From NCBI GenBank assembly GCA_002682825.1, contig NOKP01000025.1, positions 315,746-379,745 of the forward strand: DNA of 64,000 nucleotides, written 5' to 3'. This document shows positions 21,125-32,348 of the stretch, piece by piece (position 1 is the first letter of the stretch; each line of letters starts with the position of its first letter). Position numbers and translations under genes: made by a program. A model generated the notes under the pieces. That model ran no database searches, was not told the DNA's origin, and saw only the letters and a list, made by a program, of their open reading frames with translations. Origin of the DNA: Neonectria sp. B-13. Taxonomy: Eukaryota > Ascomycota > Sordariomycetes > Hypocreales > Nectriaceae.

Positions 21125-23494
21125 GCAGCCGATCAAGACGCTTTGCATTGTACTAATATTATCAGCCGTGAGTAGAGCGGACCTCCACCCCCTGAGGAGC
21201 ACCGAGGGTAGGCGGCGTTTCCTGGCCTCGGTGACGACTGGAACGAAGGATGCGGCAACGTTGGACTATTAGCGTTGATTTTAGGCACATAACCACCATG
21301 AAGTATTCAAAGATAACTCCATTCTTCGCTGAGCCGAAGGAGATTCGATGGGGGGATTAATGAACGGCTTGTTGAGTTCGCCTTCATCCGAGCACTTCTG
21401 TTTGTCTGGGCCCGCTATGTTGAGTGCTGCTTTAGTGCAGACAAAAACCCAATCCGTTGAAGGGCAAGTGATATGCCAGCGAAGCCGTGTCTGTGGAGAA
21501 GGCGAATGCTAAGCAATTGTGTGTCGTATGGCAATGGGTTTATTCAAAACACCTACGTTCTAAAGATCTTACTCGGTTCTTGTCCTGCTGAGTTGGTTTA
21601 ATCTATCCTCTGAGCCCACCGGAAAGAACTATAAAGTTGTCAAACCACGGCCTATCGACCTTTGATAGTTTTCTTTGCCTGGCAGATGTGTTAATTGATT
21701 TACTCTGGGACGGGTGGAATGGTGATGTCTGTTTATTGAGGCATTGCATCAAATCGCCATAAAGGACTTCTGGCTTCACGGTGTCGACACTCTGCACTTG
21801 AATATTATGCACAATATTGGCCTTCTATTTGTTCGTGCCGGGGATCTCGCTATTGGTTCTCGCCTACCAGACGCAAGTCGTGAAGAGCGCGGAAAGGACG
21901 AACTCAAACGCCATAGTTTGAAGATGTTTAATCGCGATTAGTTCTTTGAATGTATCTTGCTCTTCATTTTCGATGTTCGCTCAAAATTCCACGACCAAGA
22001 ATTGATAACTGTTTCGCCTACGGCGTAGACTATCGGGCAGAAGCAGTGACGCGCTTTCACAATAAGGTGGGACTGCAGATATGGCTTGGAACTTGGCAGC
22101 TCTCAGGCCGACGCTTCAGACTTTCTGGGTAAAGGGTTTGTTTGCCTTCAAGTACCTCGGAGCGACACCAGTACTAGGCTGCTCCAACCAGTCTGAGATC
22201 AAACTTCAGTCTAGATGGATGCCTCGGAGTTCAGAGCAGGATGCAACACGCCTAATTAGCCCGGACGATCAGAAAGACCCTAAGACGAATTTCTCAGCTC
22301 AGCTTGATCACTACTATGCCTTGTCTCTTTGTGGTGCTGAAGAATGCGAAATGTGCCATAGGACCTAGTGTTGGGGCTAATTTTGCTGAATATCTACGTC
22401 CCGTCTGCTCGGGCTCAGTCATCAAGGTTGTACGTGACACCGCATCGGCATTTTTCTTTCGGGTAATGGCTGAGGTTCAATAGGTGGTCATCTGTGCGGC
22501 GGCAATGTCAGGCGCCGCTCAAGCGCCAGAGCTTCTACCGAAGCCCGACGATGACCTCTTTCTTGGGGGGAGGACTCTTTTGGCGAGGAGGACATCCTGG
22601 AATAGAGAAAAGGGGCGGAGTCTGGATTTGATGACTGATATGGTCCGGGGCTTGACATTGTTCCCTCTCCTATAAAGAGTCAATAGCTCTCATTAAATGT
22701 ATCATCAACTCAACATGAGCAATCAAAGAGAGAGATAAATACTATTTAATATTTAATACCTAATACTATCTATAGTACCTAATCTTACTCCTGACGCCTA
22801 ACAATCACTAATTGCTGACCTTATTACTAACCTATGTCCTTTAGCCCCTCATATCACACTTAGCCCCCAAAATGCTCTTTATTTTCGTCTTCATAGCTAC
22901 CTAGTGAACCCGTTTAGCAACTGTCTGAACAATGCAACGTAGTTGGCGAGGTGTAACTTACATCTCAACGCATGCGGTGAGATTGTCAGCAGTGACGACT
23001 CTGGATGCGTTGTCCACATGGATTATTCAACTCCTGACCAAATATAAACTCTGCGCAACACTAAAATCAGCCTGGCGTCTCTAGCTCTTATGCTCGGATC
23101 CCCTCAGCAGCCACTGATCCGCATTTTTCAGTAGCGGTCTGAAAAGAGTCTACTGCATGTCTCACTGGACTTTGAATATGGCTGACACGTCAGTGGCTTG
23201 GAGTGGGCCTCAAGGACTCGGCCATTAACACAGACATTGTTGCATAACAATGGGGAGAAAATCGAAATCTAGAAGTTGGAGCTACTTGAAAACAAGCTTC
23301 CTCCTTTGCACTTCATGTCTTACTGCAGTACACACGTTCGGACTCTCTCGTCTGCTTGAATACTACTTTCAAACTGTTGCGTTTTGATCTTACCCTTCTA
23401 TCACTCTCTGACTTTACACTGGCTGTAGAGGGATCATTTGTTTCTGACAGAGTCGTTCTCACCGCCAATTCTCTTCACTACCCTGCCAGAGATC
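21125..23494. other. 2.4-kb stretch without a supported gene, AT-rich in part
   Basis: Open frames here are short and resemble nothing known. Between 22680 and 22860 the sequence is distinctly AT-rich, with repeated TAATAC/CTAATAC words, possibly an old repeat altered by point mutation. Confidence 0.5.
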
Positions 23495-25301
23495 ATGATG
23501 GTGAAGTTGGGCAGTTCTCTGCCCCCGGGAGACAAACATGTGAGAGTTCATTACTGCAGCCTACAGAGCCCATTTTTCAACATGTACTGACATGTGGAAT
23601 TGAGGCCGTGAGCGTGTATCTTCCAACTTGGAAAGATACCGTAAACTGGGCCACGAGGGAACCAGGGCTGCTCGCCCAGATGAAAACCGGATATCCGAGA
23701 TTCTTCATCCCCCTCATCGTCCGCGAGCTGGCAGAGCGCCTGGTACGCTGGGCTGCATCGAAAAAGGTAACCGAGGAGCCCAACGAGAATTCAGCCAAGC
23801 TCTTGGCTGCACCGGGCCAGTTGGCTCTGCTCACAGTGGGTGAGAACCACGCCGAATGTTGCCGGGCATATTTGGAAGCACAAGGAAAGGGACCTGTTAC
23901 CGTTCTCCACATCAGCTTCTCCGGGGCCCTGGAGATCTTCAATGGCACGCAATCGACTGGCTTCCCACAGATCCATGCGGATATCTATGCGGTAGTGTAT
24001 CCTGGCCAACTGGCCGTCGAATGTAAAGCGTTCTGGCAGCACACGGGATTCGGCATCTCCAGTCGATGTGCCGAGTTTTGGCTGGAGAATGCCCCATTTC
24101 TGCAGCCAGACGGAGTGAAATCGAACAGACTGGAGGCAATACTCCCTATGAAGGAAGCTGAGGTGGCAAGTGATGTCCTCCGGAAACGAATTGGTGATTC
24201 GCTATCCACTGAGGCGAATGAAGTAGGCACGGAGGCTGTCTACCTGTATCCAACTGGTATGTCTGCCATCAGCCATTCGGCAATGGCTCTAAGCAAGGTG
24301 CGAAGTCATGGTTTGAGAGCCTGTCGAGTCGTAATATTTGGGTGAGTTCTCCGAGGAAAGGCAAGGACATTCAAGCTCATATCCGAGGTGCTCATCGTTC
24401 TGTTACTAGATTTTTGTATGTCGACACGTTCAAAGTACTCAGCAAAGTCTACGGCTTCGATTGCAAGCTTTACGGCCATGCCACGCCCTCTGATCTGGAC
24501 CAACTCGAAGACGACTTGAAAGGAGGCTTGCAAGTTGACGCGCTGTACACGGAATTCCCAGGTAACCCGCTCCTCGGGTCTGTCGACCTTGAAAGGCTGT
24601 ACACGCTGTCCAAAAGACACAACTTCCTGCTCATCGTGGACGATACGGTGGCGACGTCGGTCAACGTCAACCTTCTCTGCTTCTGCGACGTGATATGTAC
24701 CAGCCTGACGAAGATGTTCAGCGGGGGCTGCAACGTCATGGGAGGGAGTACGGTGCTCAACCCCAAGTCGGAGAGGTTCGAGCTGTTGCGACAAACACTC
24801 GACGAGCAGTTTACCGACACGTACTTCCCCGAAGACGTCCTGGTGATGGAGAAGAACAGCGCAGACTTCGAGAGCCGCGTCGTCACGGCCAGCCGGAACG
24901 CAGAACGCATTGCTCGCCTGCTGCAACAGCACCACACAGTCGCCCAGGTGTTCTACCCCAAGGGGAATCCGACTCGGGGCATTTACGACCGGTACAGGCG
25001 AGCTGGAAAGGGATACGGCTACCTGCTCTCGGTGCGGTTCGAGAAGCCCGAGGCGGCCATCGCGTTCCACGACGCCTTGAACGTAGCCAAGGGCCCGAGC
25101 CTGGGAACCAACTTCACGCTCTGCTGTGCCTATACACTGTTTGCGCACTTCTCTGAGCTCGAGTGGGCGGCGCAATACGGCGTGGTCGAGCATCTGGTCC
25201 GTATCAGCGTGGGCATTGAGGACGAGGAGTATCTGGAAGGGCTTGTGCGAAGTGCCCTGCAGGCAGCGACAGAGAAGCACCCGAGCATGTGTGTTTTATA
25301 A
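23495..25301 (+). CDS. Cystathionine gamma-synthase-like PLP enzyme
   Basis: Exons 23495-23539, 23605-24341 and 24410-25301 give 557 residues. The first exon is only 45 bp. Splicing it over 23540-23604 (GTGAGA donor, TACTGAC branch site) gives GSSLPPGDKHAVSVYLPTWKDTVNW, the usual start of fungal homologues, so I prefer it to the longer open frame from 23356. The second intron (24342-24409) joins VVIFGFLYVDTFKVLSKVYG. The PLP lysine is K362 in CTSLTKMFSGGCNVMGG; the upstream DDTVATSVNV supplies the Asp for the cofactor ring nitrogen. This is the long fungal form of the Cys/Met-metabolism PLP family (trans-sulfuration, homocysteine side). The exact reaction, gamma-synthase or sulfhydrylase, cannot be fixed from sequence. 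Confidence 0.9.
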
Positions 25302-25847
25302 GCTGGTGAGCTATGGTGGATGGCCTCAGCCAGGCTGCATTAAGTTCCATGCTGGCTGGTGTAGAGGCGGAACTCTAGATGTCGACATCTGCACCAGAAA
25401 AACACGGGAGTTCCAAGGCTTCGAGTTTCTATTTTCACAGTTCACAGTTCACACGATTGGCCAGTTCTGCTTCGCCTCTGTGCTCCGACCTTGGCATCGA
25501 CCCCCTAAAGTTGCCATTATCCCCTCCGTTCTTCTCAGCTCCAACAGTTCACACCACGCGGGAGCGATATCATCGTCGGCTATCATCACGCCCAGCTCGC
25601 TATGAACTGTCTTATCCATGGGCTTCTGTAGCACGATTGAGGCTGTAGGAGTTGAGGGTGGACAGACTGGCTGGTAGTTCATCTCCATCGTTTCTTACCA
25701 TCAGATGGGGCTTGTTCAACACTAGGTGAATGCCAAGTTGAGAATTATGTGGAAGGATTGCAATTAAATATGCTATAAAGCCGGCTGACAACTATACAAA
25801 AAGGCCCTTGCACCTTTTTATACTTGGATATTCTACTAGCTAAGATT
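25302..25847. other. Convergent spacer
   Basis: 3' ends of the PLP enzyme and the MFS gene face each other. Nothing else seen. Confidence 0.6.
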
Positions 25848-27470
25848 TCACTTTCGGACAGGCCACTTCTTGAGAAGGACGCCCAGTGCCAAGTAGGCCG
25901 CAACACCAGTGAAGCAAAGGCCGCTGATGACGCCAAAGCCCATGAGATACTTCGGCTTGTCTTCGCTCGGGAACAGATATGCCCCGTAGATCTGAGCCAG
26001 GTTGCCCATGGCGTTGACAAAGGCTAGGAGAATGGCGCGGACCTCAGCAGGCGCCTCAGAGAAGGTGGACGAGGTGTACGATAGGGCGAGGCCGTTGGAT
26101 GCCCACAGGGCCGAGGCCATGATGATCAACAGGGCGTAGCGGGCCTTGAAGTTGTAGACGACGCAAATGATTATGGCGCAAAGCATGGCGATACCCATCC
26201 AAGCTCCCAGGACGAAACCTCGCTTCGAGGGGTGGCGGTCCATGAAGAAGCCGGTGACGGCGGTGCAGACAAAGGCAACGATGTAGATGGGGATCGTCAT
26301 GTACTGGGCGACGTGGGAATCGTATCCGAGACCGTTAACGAGGGTCGGGTAGAAATAGGAGAGCGTAGAGGAACCGACGATGGCCTGTACGGGAGCAAAG
26401 TTAGAACTTGTCAAGTAGACAGAGCACTTCAAGGTGGTCTTACCATGTAGCCAACAACGAATAGCCAGGTTCGCCAGTTGGTGAGTGCAGCTTTCAAAGC
26501 TCCCAGATGACCCAACCGGGGCTCATCTTCGCTGTGAACAAACAGGGCCTCGCTCTTGAGACGAAGTATGGCGAGACGACGCTCAGGCTCAGTCAAGCGC
26601 TTGCTGTTGGCGGGGAAATCCAACAGGATGAAGGAGGCAATGACAGACCAGAGAGAGGTGGCAGCACCCTCAACGATAAACAACCACCTCCAGCCAGCAA
26701 GGCCCCTGACGCCATCCATGCCTTCGGTGATGGCGCCAGCGAGAAGGCCGCCGAAGGCTCCGGAAAGGATAGCGGCGGAGATGTAGACGGCGAAGCGCTT
26801 CGACTGCTCCGACTTCTTGTACCACGAGGACAGCAGCAGGAGGACGCCAGGTGCGAAGCCGGCCTCGAGCACACCGATGACGACTCGGAAACCAATGAGC
26901 CCCTTGTACGTGGGAACCCAGCCCATGCCAATGGTGGCCAGGCCCCAGGTGAACATGATGGCGGGGAGGAAGATGCTAGGTCGGGTTCGAGCGAGAATCA
27001 TGCTGAGACATTGTTAGGACTCGTCACTGAATATCATGCCGGCGTCGAGCAGGCGTTTCTTTTTTCGTTTTGCTTACTTGGAGGGAACTTCGCAGAGCAC
27101 GTAACCGATGAAGAAGACGACGAGGACGATGGAGTACCTGCTAGAGTCTAAGTCGAGGTCATCACCCATGCCGGCAATCTTCGCATTTCCGATACTGTTG
27201 GGGAAGCATTTGCGTCAGCGGTTTTGAAAAGACTCGAAAAGAACCATCAGATACTCACTTTGTGCGGTCCATGTAGCTGAGCAAGTACATGAGCCAGATG
27301 GTGGGAAGCAGAAACAAGTCGATCTTGCGAACGAGGGCTTTTTCCTCGTCGGTTCCGGGGACGTAGTCTTCAAGGCCAGGAACAGCGACCATGGAGTGCT
27401 TCTGGGCCTCGGCGTCGGAGAGACGCTCGCGGTGCTCCGACATGTTGTCCTTGTCGTCGTCTCGAGCCAT
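25848..27470 (-). CDS. MFS transporter, anion:cation symporter (Dal5/Tna1-like) type
   Basis: Four exons, 27470-27259, 27194-27078, 27002-26444 and 26384-25848, give 474 residues in phase; the introns are 59-75 bp. The N-terminus is acidic and cytosolic. The first membrane segment LFLLPTIWLMYLLSYMDRTNIGNAKIAGM, made over intron 1, has the DRTNIGNAK signature of the ACS branch of the major facilitator superfamily (allantoate, nicotinate, pantothenate and organic-acid carriers). FFIGYVLCEVPSNMIL follows. GWRWLFIVEGAATS and the loop with MDRHPSKRGF are also typical. It should sit in the plasma membrane. Its substrate is unknown, but it is head-to-head with an SDR at the edge of a sugar/polyol-type cluster, so a cluster metabolite is the natural guess. 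Confidence 0.92.
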
Positions 27471-28477
27471 TGTGTGTGTCGAGTTTGGTGTTCCAGTAAG
27501 GCGGAGGGGGGCAGGTTGATATAGTCAAGGCCCAGACCGAGGAATGGAAGAAGCAAGGGGGTGCTGGTCTGTAGCTGAGGTTGTCCCGTTGTCGAGATTG
27601 ACGATACCACGGGGTAATACTTATAGGGAGACTGAGGTGTGGCTAGGTGGTCACGGATTCAAGGGCAACCTTGCACCCCAGGACCCGGCGGCCTGGGCAC
27701 GAAAGAGGTTCGTCCCGAGGGAAACAGTGAAGAGGAGCAGCCGTTGGCAAGACGGATTGACTGACTACACGAAGCGGGCTGAAAAAAACGACAACTATAG
27801 AGAAAGACGTGGACTGGGGAAAGTCAAGATGCCGGAGAGAGTCACACTGGCCCTCCGCAATGCAGGGATTGAACCACCACTCAACCACAGCCCCGGGGCT
27901 TTCTGCATTCGCACCTCCACACCAACCGACACCAATTTCTGGGGTACGGGGGCGATGGAGCTAGCGTTGTGGCGTGGCGTGGTGGTTGTCGCGAAGACCG
28001 GGGGGTCCGGGGTCGTGATGCCCCGAGACGCGGTCCTTCGGCTCGGGGTTCTTTCAATTACTACTTCTGGTAAGTCGGTGTCATTCCCTGGCTTTTGGGG
28101 AATACCGCGACTCGGGGGGCCTGCAGGTGGAGTGCTACCCCGTCTTCTTTCATGACTCGGGTGAGGTAGGGTAGGATTCAGGAAACTGGGGGACTTGGGA
28201 ACTGGGGTGTCATGAGCCGCGATCTCGGCGGCAACAGCGTCTTTCTTGGACCCGGTAAATTGTTTAGGAGTTCTGGAGTATTAAACATTGCGTTTGCTTC
28301 TAGACTGAGTGGCATGCTTTCTTATTCATCTTTCCCCATCCTCATCCACGCCTTCAGTCCTCTACTTCTTCACTTACAGTCTGGAGCATCTCTTCTCCAT
28401 TTCAACATTATACGTTCAACGCTCAATATCCTCACTCTTCCTTTTCATTTTCCTTCTCGAATCTCTTCATATTCAAA
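27471..28477. promoter_or_regulatory. Shared promoter region, MFS transporter / SDR
   Basis: A 1007-bp head-to-head spacer. It contains ACCCCGTCT at 28137-28145 and a CCCCCGTA on the minus strand near 27946-27953. An inverted repeat CCCCGAG...CTCGGGG spans 28021-28048. The same CCCCGT core recurs in the two other shared promoters of this cluster. The last 150 bp before the SDR start is CT-rich, as usual for fungal promoters. Confidence 0.6.
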
Positions 28478-29388
28478 ATGCCTAGCAACGACGGTATCGC
28501 CAGCGGCCAACCCGCCGCTGACAACTACCCCAGCACCATGCCCCAGGCCGACCAGAACTGGCAGATCACCCTGAGCGGCAAGGTCATCACCAGTAAGTCT
28601 TGCGCTCTAACAACTCAACTCCAACCTTAAGAAAGCATCGAGCTTACCATCGCTCAGTCACCGGCGCAAACCAGGGTATCGGTCTCGGCCTCGCCGAAGT
28701 CTGCCTCCACAACGGCGCCGCCTCCATCTACTCCCTCGACATCTCCGCCCCCGGCCCTGACTTCGCCGGCCTCCTCAAGAAGTTCCCCGGCCGGCTCGAG
28801 TATATCCACACCGACGTCACCAACGAGGAGTCCGTCGCCGCCGCCCTCGACACCGTCCTCGCCGCCAAGGGCCGCTTCGACGGCATGATCGCCAACGCCG
28901 GCGCCACCAAGCACCAGCCGGCGCTCGACTTCACCATGGACCAGGTCGAGAAGCTGTTTCGGCTCAACGTCTTCGGCGCGTGGAACTGCGCCACGGCCGC
29001 CGCGCGCCTGTTCATCAAGACCAAGACCAAGGGCAGCATCGTCTTCACCGCCAGCATGACCAGCTACCGACCCAACCGCGCGGCTCCCTCGGCGCCCTAC
29101 GGCGGCACCAAGGGCGCCGTCCGCAACATGACGCATACTCTGGCCATGGAGTGGGCCGAGCACGGCATCCGCGTCAACAGTATCAGCCCGGGCTTCGTCA
29201 AGACCGCTCTGACGTATTACGTCGAGACGGCCCCGGACTGGGACACCAAGATGAAGTATTACGGCGGTATGCCTCGGTTGGCTCTTCCCCAGGAGCTTGG
29301 CGGTGCCTACGTTTACTTGTTGAGCGACACGGCGTCTTACACTACTGGCATTGATATTCCCATTGCTGGTATTGTGGGAGCGTGGTAA
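28478..29388 (+). CDS. Short-chain dehydrogenase/reductase, L-xylulose/sorbose-reductase-like
   Basis: Exons 28478-28592 and 28658-29388 (intron 28593-28657, GTAAGT...CAG) give 281 residues. The intron lies just before the cofactor loop; after splicing the sequence reads GKVITITGANQGIGLGLAE with the TGxxxGxG motif at 40-47. The NAG block (IANAGATK), S171 in TASMTSY, and Y186/K190 in YGGTK form the full SDR catalytic set. IRVNSISPGFVKTAL and the ending TTGIDIPIAG are standard for classical SDRs that interconvert polyols and ketoses (L-xylulose reductase, sorbose reductase, mannitol dehydrogenase). In this cluster it could oxidise a polyol to a ketose before phosphorylation, or reduce a ketose. 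It is cytosolic. Codon use is strongly GC-biased. Confidence 0.93.
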
Positions 29389-29774
29389 TGGTGGAACAGT
29401 GAGAGAAGGGAATCGGGTTATGACGAATGATAAACTGTATATGAGTCAAGGAGCATTTTGCATTAGTACTATTGAGAAATAAACAATGAGCCAAATTGTC
29501 AGTTTTTATTTGTTGATTAGTTGGATTGATAATGGAGAGGCTTTCTAGTATATGTACTATACGGTTTTGAGTATACCCCTGTGAGGGAAAGTCTCGTGTT
29601 GGCGTTGACATGTTCATATAAAGTAGGGCATTGTGCTTACTCGTATATCATCTCAGACTGCTCTCCTCGGGTCTGGTGAATTATGTAGTATTGTTCATGT
29701 TATACTCAAGACCAGGATAAAAGCACCCATATCAAATATACCACTACATCTAGACTACTCACTTCTTCAGCATT
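29389..29774. other. Convergent AT-rich spacer
   Basis: AT-rich 3' flanks of the SDR and aldolase genes; nothing else. Confidence 0.6.
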
Positions 29775-30697
29775 CTAAGCCTTCCCTGCTGATCCGCTCA
29801 CATCCAGCTGCCACTCAACCAACCTCCGCGTCTCCTCAACCGCCTGCTCAAACGCCCCCGTCACCGCCATAGCCGGCGCCCTGTCCTTCAGGAACACCAG
29901 GTAGTCGTCCAGCACCAGCTTGTTGACGTTGATCTTGGAGACGCGCCCGCCGATGCACCGCCGCATCACATCGTCCTTGAAGCCGTTGGTGCCGTGCAGC
30001 ACGATCCGCACCCGCCCGTCGGCCGCGTCCCCGATCATGGCCAGCCGCTCGTAGTCCAGGACGGGGCCGCGCGCGCCGTACTCGCCGTGGACGTTGCCGA
30101 ACGCCGGCGCCAGGAAGTCGATGCCTGTGGCGATGAAGTCCTCGACCTGCTCCGCTGTCGTCAGCGCGCCCTCCAGGTCCGCCGTGTCGGCGATGCCGTC
30201 CTCGCCGCCCTCGATGCGGCCCGGCTCCGCCTCGGTGGTGATGCCGCGAGCGTGGCAGTACGCCACCAGCTCCTTGGTCTTGGCCAGGTTCTCGTCCATC
30301 TCGTAGTGCGACATGTCGACCATGATGGAGTCGAAGGGCAGCTCGTCCGCGGCCTTGCGGATCATGGCCTCGTCCTGCGCGTGGTCCAGGTGGATGGCGA
30401 TGGGCACCGAGGCCTTCTTGGCGGCTTGCGCGGCGGCGTGGACGAGCAATCCGTCCGTGGCGGTGATGGCCCAGGGAAAGACCTGGATGATGAAGGGAGC
30501 TCGCTTGGCCTCTGCGGCTCGGACGAAGGCGACGACATGCTCAATGTTGTACCTTTTCCACGGGTTCAGTAAGGAGAAGCTCAAAGTCTTGGAAGTTGGG
30601 TCGGGCCAGCTCACGCAATGGCAGCAATCACTCCGTAGCCGCCCTCCTCGGCGGCCTTGAGGATCTGGTACGTCTTGTTCTGCTCTTTCCAGCTCAT
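29775..30697 (-). CDS. Class II (zinc) ketose-bisphosphate-type aldolase
   Basis: Exons 30697-30615 and 30552-29775 over a 62-bp intron (30553-30614) give 286 residues. The start MSWKEQNKTYQILKAAEEGGYGVIAAIAYNIEHV matches the N-terminus of fructose/tagatose-bisphosphate aldolases of the FbaA/GatY class. The residues expected in this family are present: HLDHAQDE (catalytic Asp, first zinc His), EAEPGRIEGGEDG, FGNVHGEYG (zinc His and glycine loop) and VLHGTNGF (last zinc His); SKINVNKLV ends the active site. Length is that of the bacterial-type enzymes. The reaction is reversible cleavage of a phosphoketose to dihydroxyacetone phosphate plus an aldehyde. The true substrate is unknown. The divergent RpiB-type isomerase and nearby ketose kinase suggest a cluster-made phosphoketose, not glycolytic fructose bisphosphate. 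Confidence 0.9.
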
Positions 30698-31408
30698 GAT
30701 TGCAGTTCTGTCTGTGTCTCTGTCGGTGAGGAATAAAAAAGGCCAGAATGGTGTGACTTTGCAGACGGGGCTGTTGTTGAATGTGAACGGTCTAAGACAG
30801 ACTAGCTGCAGCTGGGAATGAGGCAATTGTCTCGCACGATATCCCATCAAGCTTCAGTTTTCTTCAGAGAAACATCTGAGATACACGTGCAAACCATACC
30901 ACCTCGACTCGGATTCAACACCTCAACACCAATTCCGCGATTCATCAACCGAGTCTCGCGTCGAGGTTCCTAAAGCTTCCCGAGCGCCGCTCGCCAACGC
31001 CGCGATGCATCTCGGCTGCGGGCCACTTGACCGGGGTCTTCTCCGCACCGGAATACGACCCCATTTCTGACCCCGTCTCGCGGCACACGGTCAACTTGAC
31101 GCGTGACGCTGTGTTGCAACCCCGTGTTTTTATACTCCCCGTGCTCTGGGGTAAACCGGGTCCTGCAAACTTGCGGAGCGAGGACTTGTTGCGTATTGGG
31201 ACTTCCGCGGCGTGGACATGGCGTGGACGTAGTGCCGAGACGGGCTTTGCTTGACGATGCAGGCTCATGTTTTACACTTATACACTTATACAGTGGCTGG
31301 AAGAATAGGAGAGTATCGCCAGTCCCACGTTTCGTCTCTCATTGTAAACTGCCTCGCCTCTTCTTCCTTTTCTTCACTTAATAAACAGTGACATATCATA
31401 CACGCAAC
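30698..31408. promoter_or_regulatory. Shared promoter region, aldolase / RpiB-type isomerase
   Basis: A 711-bp head-to-head spacer. It contains ACCCCGTCT at 31070-31078, ACCCCGTGT at 31119-31127 and TCCCCGTG at 31136-31143, the densest group of the CCCCGT motif in the window. The first of these is identical over nine bases to the site at 28137. Confidence 0.65.
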
Positions 31409-31948
31409 ATGGGACTGCGAATTGCTCTCGGTGGCGATGACGCCGGCTTCGACTACAAGGCGGCCCTGCTCAAAGACCTGAGCTCCGACCCGCGCGTCCA
31501 ATCCACCGTCGACGTCGGCCCCAAGACCTCGACCGACAAGACGGCGTATCCTCACTACGCCATCGCGGCAGCCGAGCTGGTCGCCCGCGGCGAGGCCGAC
31601 CGCGCCATCCTCATCTGCGGCACGGGCCTGGGCGTCGCCATCAGCGCGAACAAGGTCCCGGGCATCCGAGCTGTGACGGCGCATGACAGCTTCAGCGTCG
31701 AGCGGGCCGTCATGAGCAACGATGCCCAGGTCCTGTGTCTTGGGCAGCGTGTCATCGGCATCGAGTTGGCGAGGCGCCTGGTGAAGGAGTGGTTGGGTTA
31801 CGAGTTCGACCCGGTACGGACCCCGACATGCTTCAGATTCCTTGCGTCGTGGAGGCTAACCTATATCTTGTGACAGAGCTCGGCTTCGGCGGAGAAGGTC
31901 CAGGTTATCACCGACTACGACATCAAGACGAACGGCATCTGCGCGTGA
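31409..31948 (+). CDS. RpiB/LacA/LacB-type sugar-phosphate isomerase
   Basis: Exons 31409-31813 and 31877-31948 (intron 31814-31876, GTACGG...ACAG) give 158 residues, the usual RpiB length. [17 protein letters not shown] is the phosphate-side N-terminal motif; the usual DHAGF is DDAGF here (D10-D11). [27 protein letters not shown] carries C70, the catalytic base in RpiB, and the GTG anion loop. [15 protein letters not shown] and the last helix complete the fold. RpiB enzymes interconvert ribose- and ribulose-5-phosphate; LacAB act on galactose-6-phosphate; DerI of tetritol pathways converts D-erythrulose-4-phosphate to erythrose-4-phosphate. The cluster context favours a pathway-specific isomerase of this last kind, but this is inference. 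Confidence 0.93.
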
Positions 31949-32348
31949 ACGGTGCTGACGGGTGGGGGTATCAGCAACGATTGCAGAGTTGGAAACGGTT
32001 GGATATGGACGCATCAAGGCTCTCAAGCACTACCGTCTTGGTCGACCCTGCGCCATTCTCCAAGTAGATCGTTGCGGATGGTCGACATTGGCCAACCCGT
32101 GCGATCTTCGCAAGCATTGACAAGGCTTATGATGGCGTTTCTTTGGGCGGGTGCTTGTACGCAGAGTCCAGCTTCAGGGGGTTAGTATCAGATAGAAGCG
32201 TTCCTTGCAAAAGGGGCCTTTGACGAACCTCCATATAGACAATGAGCACCTATGATTTGACATCCTTCATCGCGCAACGCCATTGAAATACCGCAGATGG
32301 CTGTAACCGAATCAGACAGCGTCCTCTATTTCCCAGTTAGCCCAATCC
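31949..32348. other. Convergent spacer
   Basis: Between the 3' ends of the isomerase and regulator genes. Nothing recognised. Confidence 0.6.

Noticed and set aside
22680..22860. AT-rich block as a RIP-mutated transposon
   Set aside because: Too short, and no terminal repeats or transposase/reverse-transcriptase remnants could be read.
24306..25280. Long open frame (about 324 codons) on the minus strand
   Set aside because: It lies antisense to the well-supported PLP-enzyme exon. Codon bias of GC-rich genes opens the opposite strand; no family motif.
27841..27900. tRNA-like B-box (GGTTCAATCCC on the minus strand) with an A-box-like TGGTTGAGTGG
   Set aside because: The boxes are adjacent rather than 30-60 nt apart, and the T-arm stem does not pair.
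27544..28155. 203-codon plus-strand frame between MFS and SDR
   Set aside because: No similarity to any family I know, and it sits in a GC-rich shared promoter.
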